A stretch of 64,000 nucleotides of DNA from Acidimicrobiaceae bacterium (GCA_016722025.1 JADKGZ010000007.1:124001-188000); one strand, 5' to 3'; shown: positions 1 to 9,053, counted from the first letter of the stretch. Numbers and translations: made by a program. Notes: generated from the letters alone by a model not told the origin.

Positions 1-599
1 TCGATGACGCCCTGGCCGCAGAGCCGGTGCTCACCGAAGCGGGCGTGGCGCGAGTGCTCAGCGGGTTGGCCGTGCGCCTGGTGGTGTCGTCGTCGATGCC
101 CGTGCGCGACATCGAGTGGTTCGGTCGGCCGGGTGTGCGCACGGTGGTCCACTCCAATCGCGGGGCAAACGGCATCGACGGGGTCATCGCCACTGGCATC
201 GGTGTCGCTGCCGGCTCGGGCGAAGCCACGGTGGTGCACCTCGGCGATGTGGCGTTCTGTCACGACCAGTCGTCGCTCACGGCGCTGGCGTCGCGGGGTC
301 TGCCGCTCACCATCGTGGTCACCGACAACGACGGTGGCGGCATCTTCTCGTTCCTCCCGCAGGCGACGACACTGACGCACGCGCGATTCGAGCAGCTGTT
401 CGGCACCCCGCACGGCACCGACATCGTGGCACTGGCGGCGGCGCACGGTCTCGGTGCCTGCGTCGCCACCACCGCTCACGACCTGCAGGCTGCCATTGCC
501 GACCCAGAGGTTGCGGTCGTGCGGGTGGTGTCGAATCGGGCGGCCAACGTGCAGCAGCACGACCGGCTGCACGCCGCGGTGGCTGCCGCGTTGCGGTAG
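1..599 (+). CDS. menD: MenD, C-terminal part (SEPHCHC synthase), cut by window edge
   Basis: This is the C-terminal third of 2-succinyl-5-enolpyruvyl-6-hydroxy-3-cyclohexene-1-carboxylate synthase, the thiamine-diphosphate enzyme that joins isochorismate and 2-oxoglutarate in menaquinone synthesis. The reading frame is already open at base 3 and stops at 597-599. The visible part carries the ThDP/Mg-binding signature of the family: LGDVAFCHD, then TDNDGGGIFSFLP about 25 residues later, matching the GD...NNGG.IF pattern of MenD. It converges on menF (13 bases between stops), and ubiE lies beyond menF, so three menaquinone genes are clustered. The N-terminal domains lie outside the window. Cytoplasmic enzyme; identification is firm. 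Confidence 0.9.
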   Translation, partial: DDALAAEPVLTEAGVARVLSGLAVRLVVSSSMPVRDIEWFGRPGVRTVVHSNRGANGIDGVIATGIGVAAGSGEATVVHLGDVAFCHDQSSLTALASRGLPLTIVVTDNDGGGIFSFLPQATTLTHARFEQLFGTPHGTDIVALAAAHGLGACVATTAHDLQAAIADPEVAVVRVVSNRAANVQQHDRLHAAVAAALR

Positions 600-612
600 C
601 CCGCGACGGTGC

Positions 613-1815
613 CTACGGGCGCACGATGGCCGAGAGCATGGCCTGCAGCTTGGCCTGCGTCTCGGCGAGCTCGCTGAGCGGATCGCTCTCCGCGACGATG
701 CCGCCACCGGCCACCAACCGGGCTGTACGGCGGTCGGCCGACAGCTCCGCGCAGCGAATGGCAACCGCCCACGTGCCGTCGCCGGCGGCATCGACCCAAC
801 CGACAGCGCCGCCGTAGTTGCCGCGCAGGAAGCCCTCTGCCTCGGCGATCAGTGCCAACGCCTCGGCTTTGGGGAACCCGCCGAGCGCAGGGGTGGGGGA
901 GAGCGCTGCCACCAGTTCCAGAACGTTGGGGCGAGGGTCGCTGAGGTGCCCTTCCAGCTCTGTGCTGAGGTGCTGCACGTTGGCAACGCTGACGATCGAT
1001 GGCTCGGGCTGCCAGTCGAGGTAGCTGCACCACGGCAGCAACGTGTCGTGGATCATGTCGATGACCACGCGGTGCTCGATCTGGTTCTTCTCGCTCGCCA
1101 GCAGCTCGTCGGCGGCGCGCCGGTCGGTGTCGGGGTCGCCGGTGCGTGGTGTGGTGCCGGCGAGGGGTCGCGATCGCACGGTGCTGCCCTGCACCGCGAC
1201 CAGCAGTTCGGGTGAGGCGCCGATGAAGCCGTCGACCGAGTAGCGGAAGCTGCTGCCGAAGGTGGCCTTCAACCGCAGCAGCACGGCGTGCACGTCGATC
1301 GGCTCCGGGCTGGTGACCGACACCTCGCGAGCGATGACTGCCTTGGTGAGCCGGCCGTCGCGCACCGCATCGCGAGCGGTGCGCACCGCGGCCAGGTAGG
1401 CGCCGATGTCGGTGAGCGGGGAGACGGTGAACGACTGCGCACGAGGGCTGGGCCGCGGCGGCGCTGACAGGTCGACCGGTGGGCCGTCGCCGGGCCCGGC
1501 ATGGACGGTGGTGACCCATTGCCTGCCGTCGGCGGCCTTGCCGACCAACACCCGCGGGATGATCAGCTCGCACGGCAGCCCGGCTTCGAAGGGCACCACG
1601 CCCAGGGCGATGGGGTGCACGCCGCCCACGTCGTCGGTGTGCTCGATCGCCGCCAGCACGGCGGCCACGTCGGCCAACGGCACGCGTGCGGCTGCACCGC
1701 GGCCGGCGATGCCGACGCCGTCGCGCACGAACAGGTACCCGTCGCCGCGAGCGACGTCGTTGAGATCGAGGTCGCCGGTGTGCACGGCGGCAAGCGGTCG
1801 AGTGTGCGCGCGCAT
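613..1815 (-). CDS. menF: Isochorismate synthase (MenF/EntC family)
   Basis: A 400-residue chorismate-binding enzyme that converts chorismate to isochorismate, the first committed step of menaquinone synthesis. Family motifs are visible in order: GASPELLV, PLAGTTPRTG, SEKNQIEHRVVIDMI (the catalytic/Mg region), LEGHLSDPRP and LSPTPALGGFPKAEA. The ATG at 1813-1815 lies two bases after the ubiE stop, so the two genes should be translationally coupled. A longer open frame upstream runs inside ubiE and is not coding. The pairing with menD and ubiE favours a menaquinone role over siderophore or salicylate synthesis, which the domain alone would not exclude. Confidence 0.9.
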   Translation of the reverse strand: MRAHTRPLAAVHTGDLDLNDVARGDGYLFVRDGVGIAGRGAAARVPLADVAAVLAAIEHTDDVGGVHPIALGVVPFEAGLPCELIIPRVLVGKAADGRQWVTTVHAGPGDGPPVDLSAPPRPSPRAQSFTVSPLTDIGAYLAAVRTARDAVRDGRLTKAVIAREVSVTSPEPIDVHAVLLRLKATFGSSFRYSVDGFIGASPELLVAVQGSTVRSRPLAGTTPRTGDPDTDRRAADELLASEKNQIEHRVVIDMIHDTLLPWCSYLDWQPEPSIVSVANVQHLSTELEGHLSDPRPNVLELVAALSPTPALGGFPKAEALALIAEAEGFLRGNYGGAVGWVDAAGDGTWAVAIRCAELSADRRTARLVAGGGIVAESDPLSELAETQAKLQAMLSAIVRP

Positions 1816-1817
1816 CG

Positions 1818-2522
1818 TCAGTCGCGCGTGCCGACCATCAGCTGGGTCAGCCCGCCGGAAAGCTGGTGGTGCTGAGCATCGGCGAACCCGGCCGCCCGGA
1901 GCTGTGCGACCAGCTCCTCTCGGGGCGGCAGGTAGGCGACGCTCTTGGGCAGGTAGCGGTAGGCCGCGCCGTCGCTGAGCAACGCGCCGATCTTGGGTAC
2001 GACCTTGCCGAAGTAGATGTTGTTGCCCCAGCGAACCACGCGGTTGTGGGGCACGCCCACATCGAGCAGTGCGATGCGCCCGCCGGGTCGCACCACTCTG
2101 TGCAGCTCGGCGAAGAACGTGGGCAGGTCGAGCAGGTTGCGCAAGGCGAAACCGCAGGTGGCCCCGTCGACCGTGCTGTCGGCGAGGGGCAGCCGCAGGA
2201 TGTCGGCCTGCACGCGCGGGCTGGCGCTGCGATCGGCGGCCAGCATGCCGAAGCTGAGGTCGAACGCGATGGGCCGGTGGCCGGCCTTGCGCAGGTCGAT
2301 GCACAGATCGCCCGTGCCCGCGGCCAGATCGATGACGGTGCTTCCGGCAGGGAGCGCCAGCAGCTTGACGGCCTTGCGTCGCCAGCGCACGTCGAGCCGG
2401 AAGGTCATGATGCGATTGACCAGGTCGTAGCGCGGGGCGATGGCGTCGAACATCTCGCGGACGGCCTGCACCTTCTCCTCGCCCTCGGGCAGGGTGTCGC
2501 GGTCCCAGGTGCGTTCGCTCAC
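1818..2522 (-). CDS. ubiE: Demethylmenaquinone methyltransferase
   Basis: A 234-residue class I SAM-dependent methyltransferase of the UbiE/MenG family, which performs the last step of menaquinone synthesis by C-methylating demethylmenaquinone. The N-terminal signature FDAIAPRYDLVNRIMTF (residues 25-41) and SAM motif I VIDLAAGTGD (64-73) are typical; RNLLDLP and a late GGLTQLMVG close the fold. The start is the GTG at 2520-2522. It has no Shine-Dalgarno sequence but a TAGCCT box ends seven bases upstream, which suggests a leaderless mRNA. It is the first gene of a ubiE-menF unit. Confidence 0.92.
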   Translation of the reverse strand: MSERTWDRDTLPEGEEKVQAVREMFDAIAPRYDLVNRIMTFRLDVRWRRKAVKLLALPAGSTVIDLAAGTGDLCIDLRKAGHRPIAFDLSFGMLAADRSASPRVQADILRLPLADSTVDGATCGFALRNLLDLPTFFAELHRVVRPGGRIALLDVGVPHNRVVRWGNNIYFGKVVPKIGALLSDGAAYRYLPKSVAYLPPREELVAQLRAAGFADAQHHQLSGGLTQLMVGTRD

Positions 2523-2529
2523 GCGACAG

Positions 2530-2535
2530 AGGCTA
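2530..2535 (-). promoter_or_regulatory. -10 box TAGCCT of ubiE-menF (leaderless)
   Basis: TAGCCT on the minus strand, seven bases before the ubiE GTG, fits the actinobacterial TAnnnT -10 element. At this distance transcription would begin at or next to the start codon. No Shine-Dalgarno sequence is present. Confidence 0.45.
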
Positions 2536-2612
2536 CGAGCAGCGCGCGGCAACCGCGACCGCCGGCGTTCCCGCCACGATGATCGCGCGGGCGGTTGTGG
2601 CAACATCGCACG

Positions 2613-4022
2613 ATGAGCAACGAACTGTGGCGCAAGGGTGCACTCGAACTGGCCGGCATGATCGCGCGCAAGGAGGTGTCCAGTCGCGACGTCGTGGCGG
2701 CCCACCTTGCTCGCATCGACGAGGTCAATCCGTGGTTGAACGCGGTCGTGCGCCGCTGGGACGACGCTTCGCTCGCTGCCGCCGATGCGGCGGACAAGGC
2801 CGTTGCGGCGGGTGATTCGTTGGGGGTGCTGCACGGTGTGCCGGTGACCGTGAAGGAGAACATCGACCTTGCCGGCACCCCCACCACGCAGGCCGTCGCC
2901 TTCCTCGCGGAAGCCGTCTCCACCTCCGATGCGCCGCTGGTGCAGCGCGCCCGCGCTGCGGGTGCCATTCCGATCGGTCGCACCAACCTGCCCGATCTGG
3001 GGCTGCGCATCACCACCGAGTCGTCGCTGCACGGCGTCACGCACAACCCGTGGCACCCCGGTCGTACAGCGGGCGGTTCCAGCGGTGGCGAGGGGGCGGC
3101 CCTGGCCAGCGGCATGTCGCCGCTGGGATTCGGCAACGACATCGGTGGGTCGCTGCGCAACCCGGCCACGTGCTGCGGCATCACCTCCATCAAGCCCACC
3201 ACCGGCGTGGTGCCGTGGGCGACGGAGATCCCGCCGCAAGACCCGGGCATCGCTGCGCAGCTGATGCTCACCGACGGCCCGATGGCGCGCCACGTGGCCG
3301 ACGTTCGGGCCGGCCTGCTGGCCATCGCTGGTGCTCACGATCGCGATCCGCGTGCTGTGCCGGTGGTGCTCGCCGACCGAGCGCAGGGCCGGGCCTTGCG
3401 TGTGGCCGTGTGCGCGGCGCCGCCGGCCGGCTCCACGCACGCCGAGGTCGCCGCTGCCATCCAAGCTGCTGGCGATGCCTTCTCGAATGCGGGGGCCCAC
3501 GTCACCGAAGCCGTGCCCGCCTCCTTCCAACGCGCGGTCGAGCTGTGGGGCCTCATCCTCAACGAGGAGCTGCGCGTGCAACGGCCGTTGCTGGAGATGG
3601 TGATGGGCGACGACGGCAAGCGCTTCCTGGGCTTCGCCGACGAGGTGTACCCACCCATCGATGTCGCCACGCTGATGCTGGCCTTCGGCGAGCGCAATGC
3701 GGTCGACCGCGAGTGGCACGAGTTCCTCACCGAGTACGACGTGCTGCTGATGCCCACCTGGACCCAGCCGCCGTTCGAACTGGGCGCCGACATCGTGTCG
3801 GTGGAGGCTGCGCAGGGCGTGCTCGAGCAACTGCGCGCGGCACTGCCCGCCAACCTGTTGGGGCTGCCATCGGCGATCGTGCCGGTGGGCATGGCCGGCG
3901 GGTTGCCCGTGGGCGCGCAGCTGGTGGGCCGTCGCTTCGCCGACCTCACCACGCTCGCCGCAGCCGAAGTGCTCGAGCAGGCCTTCGGCACCATCACCCC
4001 CATCGACCCCGTTCGCAGCTGA
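2613..4022 (+). CDS. Amidase (amidase-signature family)
   Basis: A 469-residue amidase-signature hydrolase. The Ser-cisSer-Lys triad can be placed: Lys81 in VTVKENIDLAG, cis-Ser156 in the glycine-rich GRTAGGSSGGEG, and nucleophile Ser180 in GNDIGGSLRNPA. The family hydrolyses C-N bonds of carboxamides. GatA is a relative, but no gatB or gatC is nearby and the C-terminal half is divergent, so a stand-alone catabolic amidase is more likely; the substrate cannot be inferred. The ATG at 2613 is chosen because the upstream GTG at 2595 would add only a poor extension. It is divergent from ubiE and convergent with the acyl-CoA synthetase gene. Confidence 0.85.
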   Translation: MSNELWRKGALELAGMIARKEVSSRDVVAAHLARIDEVNPWLNAVVRRWDDASLAAADAADKAVAAGDSLGVLHGVPVTVKENIDLAGTPTTQAVAFLAEAVSTSDAPLVQRARAAGAIPIGRTNLPDLGLRITTESSLHGVTHNPWHPGRTAGGSSGGEGAALASGMSPLGFGNDIGGSLRNPATCCGITSIKPTTGVVPWATEIPPQDPGIAAQLMLTDGPMARHVADVRAGLLAIAGAHDRDPRAVPVVLADRAQGRALRVAVCAAPPAGSTHAEVAAAIQAAGDAFSNAGAHVTEAVPASFQRAVELWGLILNEELRVQRPLLEMVMGDDGKRFLGFADEVYPPIDVATLMLAFGERNAVDREWHEFLTEYDVLLMPTWTQPPFELGADIVSVEAAQGVLEQLRAALPANLLGLPSAIVPVGMAGGLPVGAQLVGRRFADLTTLAAAEVLEQAFGTITPIDPVRS

Positions 4023-4047
4023 GCGCGGCCGGCAACAGCTGCTTGGC

Positions 4048-5673
4048 TCAGCCGGCGTCGGTGGCGACCTGCTTGGCCCAGCGGTAGTCGGCCTTGCCCG
4101 CCGGGCTGCGCACCACATCTGGCACATACACGAATGCCTTCGGCAGCTTGTAGCGAGCAATGTGGTGCTCGGCCTCGGCGCGCAGCGCCGCGTCGTCGAC
4201 CTGAAAGCCATCGCGCACGCGCACGATGGCGACGACTTCGCTTCCCCAACGTTCGCTCGGGCGACCGGCGACCACGCAGTCGTACACGGCTGGGTGCGCC
4301 TTCACGGCCGCTTCCACTTCTTCGGCGAAGATCTTCTCGCCACCGGAGTTGATGGTGACCGAGTCGCGGCCGTGCAGCTCGATGATGCCGTCGGCACGCA
4401 GGCGGGCACGGTCGCCCGGCACGGCGTAGCGCACGCCGTCCACCACCGGGTAGGTGCGGGCGGTCTTGGCGGCGTCGCCGAGGTAGCCGAGGGCGAGCCG
4501 TCCGCTCTTCGCCAGCCACCCCAGCTCCGGGTCGCCCGCTGCCAGCTCGCTGGTGAGGTCGTCGCTGAGCACGTGGTTGCCGGGGCTGATGGGAAAGGTG
4601 CCGGTGGTGGCGCCCGCGCCGGCCGACACGTGCGAGAGCTGTCCGCCGGCCTCCGACGAGCCCAACCCGTCGACGATCATCAGCGTGGGCAGGTGCTGGA
4701 GGAACTGCTCCTTGAGGCCCGCGCTCAGTGCGGCGCCGCCCGACAGCAGCACGGTGAGCGATGACAGGTCGTAGCTGCGTCGGTCGAGTTGGTCGAGCAG
4801 CGGACGGCCGAACGCGTCGCCGACGATGAGCAGGAAGTTGAGCTGCTCGCGCTCGATCATGCTCCAGATGTCATCAGGGTCGAGATGGTCGGTGTGCTGC
4901 TGCACGAAGACGGTGCCACCCGTGTTCCATGCACGGAAGCTCATCCAATGGCCGGCGCCGTGCATGAAGGGAGGGGCGAGCAGCGCCTTCAGACCGCCGG
5001 TTGCCTCCGCGACGATCGCGTCCATCGTGTCGGCCTTGCTGCCGCCGAAGCACTCCACGTTGGCGTCGGCGTTGCGCCACAGCACGCCCTTGGGCATGCC
5101 AGTGGTGCCGCCGGTGTACAGGATGTACAGGTCGTCGGGGCTCCACTGCACGGCCGGTCGCGAGGGTGATGCGGCGGCGAGCGCATCCTCGTACCACACG
5201 GCGCCGGGCAGCAGTGGAAGGCCCGTTTCGTCGGCCACCTGCAGGATCACTCGCAGCCGGGGCAGGTCGGGCAGCACTTCGGCCAAGGTGGGCGTGAACT
5301 GGCTGTGCACGACGATGGCGGTGGCCTGCGAGTCGGTGAGCAGGTAGTGCAGTTCTTCGGCCACGTAGCGGTAGTTGACGTTGAAGGGGGCGACGCGGGC
5401 CTTGAACGAACCCAGCATCGCCTCCAGGTACTCGGTGCCGTTGTGCAGGTAGATGGCCAGGTGGTCCTGGCCGCTCTCGTGGCCCTGCAGTTGGCCCCGC
5501 TCGGTGTGGCAGCCGAGCCCCTGCTCGATCAAGTGGTTGGCCAGCCGGCGGGTGCGATCGGTGAGCTCCGCCCACGTGAGGCGACGGTCGCGATGCACCA
5601 GGCACACCTCGTCGGGACGCGTGGCGGCGATCGCTTCGTGCACGTCGGCGACCGAGAACTGAACGGGACCCAT
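4048..5673 (-). CDS. Acyl-CoA synthetase (AMP-binding)
   Basis: A 541-residue ANL-superfamily adenylating enzyme that activates a carboxylic acid with ATP and CoA. The P-loop-like motif LYTGGTTGMPKG, the DGLGSSEAG region, the GDRAR hinge motif and a C-terminal VYVPDVVRSPAGKADYRWAK segment with the catalytic lysine (PAGKADY) are visible. The start ATG at 5671-5673 has a TAGGTT box eight bases upstream. The next gene diverges from it with its own TAGGTT box, so the 75-base spacer holds two back-to-back promoters. The substrate is probably a medium or long-chain acid, judging only by family. Confidence 0.85.
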   Translation of the reverse strand: MGPVQFSVADVHEAIAATRPDEVCLVHRDRRLTWAELTDRTRRLANHLIEQGLGCHTERGQLQGHESGQDHLAIYLHNGTEYLEAMLGSFKARVAPFNVNYRYVAEELHYLLTDSQATAIVVHSQFTPTLAEVLPDLPRLRVILQVADETGLPLLPGAVWYEDALAAASPSRPAVQWSPDDLYILYTGGTTGMPKGVLWRNADANVECFGGSKADTMDAIVAEATGGLKALLAPPFMHGAGHWMSFRAWNTGGTVFVQQHTDHLDPDDIWSMIEREQLNFLLIVGDAFGRPLLDQLDRRSYDLSSLTVLLSGGAALSAGLKEQFLQHLPTLMIVDGLGSSEAGGQLSHVSAGAGATTGTFPISPGNHVLSDDLTSELAAGDPELGWLAKSGRLALGYLGDAAKTARTYPVVDGVRYAVPGDRARLRADGIIELHGRDSVTINSGGEKIFAEEVEAAVKAHPAVYDCVVAGRPSERWGSEVVAIVRVRDGFQVDDAALRAEAEHHIARYKLPKAFVYVPDVVRSPAGKADYRWAKQVATDAG

Positions 5674-5681
5674 GGCTCGTG

Positions 5682-5687
5682 AACCTA
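5682..5687 (-). promoter_or_regulatory. -10 box TAGGTT of acyl-CoA synthetase gene
   Basis: TAGGTT on the minus strand lies eight bases before the ATG of the acyl-CoA synthetase gene, consistent with leaderless transcription. Confidence 0.45.
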
Positions 5688-5735
5688 GGCGCGGTGTGTC
5701 GCGTGTCACGCATCGTGCCCGCTGGTCGCGCGGGC

Positions 5736-5741
5736 TAGGTT
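5736..5741 (+). promoter_or_regulatory. -10 box TAGGTT of LLM oxidoreductase gene
   Basis: The same hexamer TAGGTT, seven bases before the ATG at 5749, on the opposite strand to the box at 5682-5687. The two together form a compact divergent leaderless promoter region. Confidence 0.45.
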
Positions 5742-5748
5742 CGGCGTC

Positions 5749-6747
5749 ATGACGAACACGAACCCGGTCGTTGACACCCGCGATGTGGAGAGCGTCCTGT
5801 TCGGCATGTTCATGCCACAGGGCTGGAAGATGGAGCTGGCGTCGATCGACGGTGCCGCCGCCAAGTGGCAGACCGCGGTCGACATCGCCGTGCGCATCGA
5901 GGAGCTGGGCTACGACAGCCTCTGGGTCTACGACCACTTCCACAACGTGCCCAAGCCCGCTCACGAAGCGGTGTTCGAATGCTGGACCACGATGGCTGCC
6001 ATCAGCCAGCGCACGTCACACATCCGGTTGGGTCAGATGGTGGGCTGCAACAGCTACCGCGAACCCAGCGTGCTGGCCAAGATCACCTCCACCATCGATG
6101 TCATCAGCGGTGGTCGGCTCGATTGGGGCATCGGCGCCGGTTGGTACGAGAACGAGTACAAGGGGTACGGCTTCGAGTTCCGCCGGCCGCGCGACCGCAT
6201 CGGCATGCTGCGCGAGACGGTGCAGATCGTGCGCAGCATGTGGACGGAGCCGGAGACCTCGTTCGACGGCGAGTACTACAAGCTCAGCCGAGCACAGTGC
6301 GACCCGAAGCCGCTGCAGTCGCCGCATCCCCCGATCTGGGTGGGCGGCGGCGGCGAGCAGATCACGCTGCGGGTCGTTGCCCGCTACGCCGACTGCGCCA
6401 ACTTCGGTGGCAAGCCCGACGAGTGGGCGCGCAAGCGCGAGATCCTGAAGGGGCACTGCGCAGCGGTCGGTCGCGACGAGGCCACCATCCGTAAGACCTG
6501 GACGCCAGAGGTGTTCATCCGTGAGACCGAGGCCGAGGTGTTGGCTGCAGGTTCGAAGAGCGCGTGGGGCGAAGCTGCCGAGTCGTGGCGCGCCGGCAAC
6601 CTGGTGGGCACGCCCGAGCAGGTGTGCGAGAAGATCCAGACCTACGTCGACCTCGGCTGCACCGGCTTCATCCCGTGGTGCCCCGACTACCCCAGCACCG
6701 AGACGCTCGAACTGTTCGCCACCCAGGTGATGCCCAATTTCCGCTGA
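5749..6747 (+). CDS. LLM-class F420-dependent oxidoreductase
   Basis: A 332-residue luciferase-like monooxygenase-fold protein (TIM barrel), of the subgroup that in actinobacteria normally uses coenzyme F420. Features include VRIEELGYDSLWVYDHF near the N-terminus, ISGGRLDWGIGAGWYENEYKGYGFEF (a conserved GxGAGWxxxE(Y/F)xxYGF core) and a C-terminal GTPEQVCEKIQTYVDLGCTGF segment. F420 use is inferred from the family, not seen. The substrate is unknown. It stands alone between acyl-CoA synthetase and lipoprotein genes, transcribed from its own promoter. Confidence 0.85.
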   Translation: MTNTNPVVDTRDVESVLFGMFMPQGWKMELASIDGAAAKWQTAVDIAVRIEELGYDSLWVYDHFHNVPKPAHEAVFECWTTMAAISQRTSHIRLGQMVGCNSYREPSVLAKITSTIDVISGGRLDWGIGAGWYENEYKGYGFEFRRPRDRIGMLRETVQIVRSMWTEPETSFDGEYYKLSRAQCDPKPLQSPHPPIWVGGGGEQITLRVVARYADCANFGGKPDEWARKREILKGHCAAVGRDEATIRKTWTPEVFIRETEAEVLAAGSKSAWGEAAESWRAGNLVGTPEQVCEKIQTYVDLGCTGFIPWCPDYPSTETLELFATQVMPNFR

Positions 6748-6763
6748 TGGTCGGCCGGCCGAA

Positions 6764-7398
6764 GTGCTGGCTTCAGGCCGACTCTCACGCCTGCGGTGCA
6801 CGACTCTCGCGCTGTTGACGGTCCGCTTGCTTGGTGTCGGTGCGTTGGCGTTGGGTCTCGCTGCGTGTACACCAGACAACCTGGTTGGCGTGGGTCTCGA
6901 GCCCGATGGCACGCCGGTGGTTCACAACTGTGGCGCGTTCATCTCGGGGTCGACGTGCTCGACGTCGACAGCGGGCGGGTCGTGTGGTCGGCGAAGATCG
7001 TAGGGGCCGACGATGCCACCAGCGGCGAGCACGACGTCGGGCTGGTAGAGCTCGGGCTCCTGCCCGACGATCGCTGGGTGGAAGCAGTTCCGTACACGCC
7101 CGTGCCACGCCCGACCGAGTGGAGCTTCTCGGTCGATTCGTTCGGCCGTCGCGAACCGCATCGAGTGCTGGTCAGTGACGCCGACCTCGAGGTCGGCAGG
7201 GTGAAGGTCGACGGAAGAGCCGCCGTCTCTGAACGAGCGTTCATCGACGACGTGTGCGGTTACGCGGCGCCCAGGTGGGGCAAGCAGATTGTGCTCGGCG
7301 TCCTCGCTGTCTTGGCAGGCATTGGACTGGTCAGCGGCCTTCGCTCTCGGCGCACGAACGACGCCGCTAGAACAGCGAGCCCTGGGCCTTCGAGCTGA
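6764..7398 (+). CDS. Putative membrane-anchored lipoprotein, frameshifted
   Basis: An unrecognised envelope protein split over two frames. The first frame gives a lipoprotein signal (RLLGVGALALGLAAC, cysteine in a LAAC lipobox) and continues to VVHNCGAFI near 6945. The second frame continues with DVLDVDSGRVVWSAKI and ends with a hydrophobic helix (IVLGVLAVLAGIGLVSGL) followed by SRR. Adding one G to the GGGG run near 6950 would join them as ...GAFISGVDVLDVDSGRVVW. The start could be GTG 6764 or TTG 6815. A protein with both a lipid anchor and a C-terminal membrane helix is uncommon. The 3' end overlaps the convergent DUF72 gene by 32 bases. Confidence 0.5.
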
Positions 7399-8233
7399 GG
7401 GGCGGTGGGCTCGGTAGCGGTTGCAGGTCGTGCACCAGCTGTCCGACGGCGGCGTGGAAGGCGAGCGCCAGCGCCGGAGTGCCCGAGTTGTCGGGCGTGT
7501 GCAGGAAGACGGTCGGCGTTCGGCCGTGCCGCAGCCACTGGGCAACGATCGGCGTCCAGACCGCAATTCCGGCGGCGGTCACGGTGGGGTCGTCGTTGCC
7601 GATGATGCGCACGATCGGCTGCGCGGTGATCGGCTCGCGCAGCGCACGCAGCCGTGGCTTCTGCTCCCACTCCTCGCGCCCGTCGTCGGTGGTGGGCGGG
7701 CGTTCGAAGAGGGGCTCCGTGTCGAGGAGCACCCGTTCCACGTCGAATCGCCGCAGCATCGCATCGAGAGCGATGCGACCGTCGCCGGCGAAGAAGGCGG
7801 GATGGCGCACTTCCACCGACCAGCGCCAGGCAGCAGGGCGTTGCCTGAGTGCGTTCTCCAGCGCAGCCATGTCATCGGGCCCGAACGATGGCGGTAGCTG
7901 CAGGGTGAAGCCGCCGATCAGCTCGCCCAGCGGTGCCATCAGCCGGCAGAAGGCAGTCAACTCCGCGTCGACGCCGCGCAACCGCCGCTCGTGCGTGATC
8001 CGCTTGGGCACCTTGAACACGAAGCGGAAGCCGGGCAACGCCTGCTCGCGCCACCTGGCCACCGTGGCGGGCGTGGGTGCTGCGTAGAACGTGGTGTTGC
8101 CCTCAACCGCATTGAGCAACCGGCTGTAGGCGGAGAGCTCGCCGCCGGCGGCCGTATCGGCAGGAAGGAAGCGGCCCACCCACGCCCGCTGCGCCCACAT
8201 CGGGCACCCCACGTGAAGGGTGGGCTGCGCCAT
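7367..8233 (-). CDS. DUF72 (YecE-like) protein
   Basis: A 288-residue protein of the DUF72/YecE family, a TIM-barrel fold of unknown biochemical role. The N-terminal LHVGCPMWAQRAWVGRFLP, then NAVEGNTTFYAAPTPATVARW and FRFVFKVPKRITH are the characteristic conserved blocks; ELIGGFTLQLPPSFGPDD and WRWSVEVRHPAFF follow. The ATG at 8231-8233 overlaps the stop of the upstream SDR gene (ATGA), so the two form an operon. A GTG one codon earlier is possible but less likely. Confidence 0.85.
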   Translation of the reverse strand: MAQPTLHVGCPMWAQRAWVGRFLPADTAAGGELSAYSRLLNAVEGNTTFYAAPTPATVARWREQALPGFRFVFKVPKRITHERRLRGVDAELTAFCRLMAPLGELIGGFTLQLPPSFGPDDMAALENALRQRPAAWRWSVEVRHPAFFAGDGRIALDAMLRRFDVERVLLDTEPLFERPPTTDDGREEWEQKPRLRALREPITAQPIVRIIGNDDPTVTAAGIAVWTPIVAQWLRHGRTPTVFLHTPDNSGTPALALAFHAAVGQLVHDLQPLPSPPPLSSKAQGSLF

Positions 8234-9039
8234 CACCGCATCCGGATGATGTTGCCCGAGACCATGCGCGCATCATCGCCACACAGCCAGCCGATCACCC
8301 TGCCGACCTCGGCCGGCTCGGCGACGTGGAAGTGCTCGCTGTCGGTCGCGGCGAACTGGCGCACCGCGTCGTTCACCCAGCCGGTGTCGGTGATGGGCGG
8401 GTGGATCATGTTCGCAGTGACCCCGCGACGCCCCAGCTCGAGCGCAGCCGACATCGTGTAGTTCTCCAGCGCTGCCTTCGCTGCGCCGTAGGTGACCTCG
8501 GATGGGAAACCGAGCGGCCCACCCGATGTGCGCCCGACGATGCGCCCCCACGTGCCATCACGCGCGACGAGCCGACTGCTGAACTCGGCGATCATCAGGG
8601 CGCCGGCGCGCGCGTCGACTCCGAAGGTTCGATCGAACAGGTCTGCAGTCACACCGGGCGTGGTGCGCCCGACCGGGTCGACAGTGCCGGCCGTGAACGA
8701 ATCGCCACTGGCCCACCCGGTTGCGTTGTTGACCAGGATGTCGACCGGGCCGAGCGCATCCTCTGCGGCGTCGAACAGCCGGGCGGGGGTGGCAGGGTCG
8801 AGCAGGTCGGCTTCGATCGCGACGGCGTTGCCGCCGGCGGCGATGATGCGCGCCGCTACGTCGTCGCCATCGCTCATCCTGTTCCGCTGGTAGCCCTCCG
8901 GCGTGTTGGTGTCCTCCGCAACCCGGCCGCGCAGGAACGCGACCAGCACGGCAGCGCCGTCGGCAACGAGCTGCTCCGCCGCGGCCGCACCGATGCCGTG
9001 GTTGGCCCCGGTGACGATGGCGACGTGGCGAGGCGACAT
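8233..9039 (-). CDS. SDR-family oxidoreductase
   Basis: A 268-residue short-chain dehydrogenase/reductase. The cofactor motif TGANHGIG is at residues 10-17, NNA is seen in VDILVNNATG, the active-site region is GRTSGGPLGFPSEVTYGAAKAAL with Tyr-x3-Lys, and the family loop NMIHPPITDTGWV follows. It should be an NAD(P)-dependent oxidoreductase, probably acting on a 3-hydroxy/3-oxo or alcohol substrate, but no specific assignment is justified. A TAGCGT box lies eight bases before its ATG. It is first in a two-gene unit with the DUF72 gene. Confidence 0.85.
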   Translation of the reverse strand: MSPRHVAIVTGANHGIGAAAAEQLVADGAAVLVAFLRGRVAEDTNTPEGYQRNRMSDGDDVAARIIAAGGNAVAIEADLLDPATPARLFDAAEDALGPVDILVNNATGWASGDSFTAGTVDPVGRTTPGVTADLFDRTFGVDARAGALMIAEFSSRLVARDGTWGRIVGRTSGGPLGFPSEVTYGAAKAALENYTMSAALELGRRGVTANMIHPPITDTGWVNDAVRQFAATDSEHFHVAEPAEVGRVIGWLCGDDARMVSGNIIRMR

Positions 9040-9047
9040 GACTGCGG

Positions 9048-9053
9048 ACGCTA
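9048..9053 (-). promoter_or_regulatory. -10 box TAGCGT of SDR-DUF72 operon
   Basis: TAGCGT on the minus strand, eight bases before the SDR start codon. No Shine-Dalgarno sequence is visible. Confidence 0.4.

Noticed and set aside
1818..4211. A long minus-strand frame fused to ubiE across the amidase gene
   Set aside because: The upstream two thirds are antisense to a clear amidase; the real ubiE starts at the GTG at 2522 behind its own -10 box.
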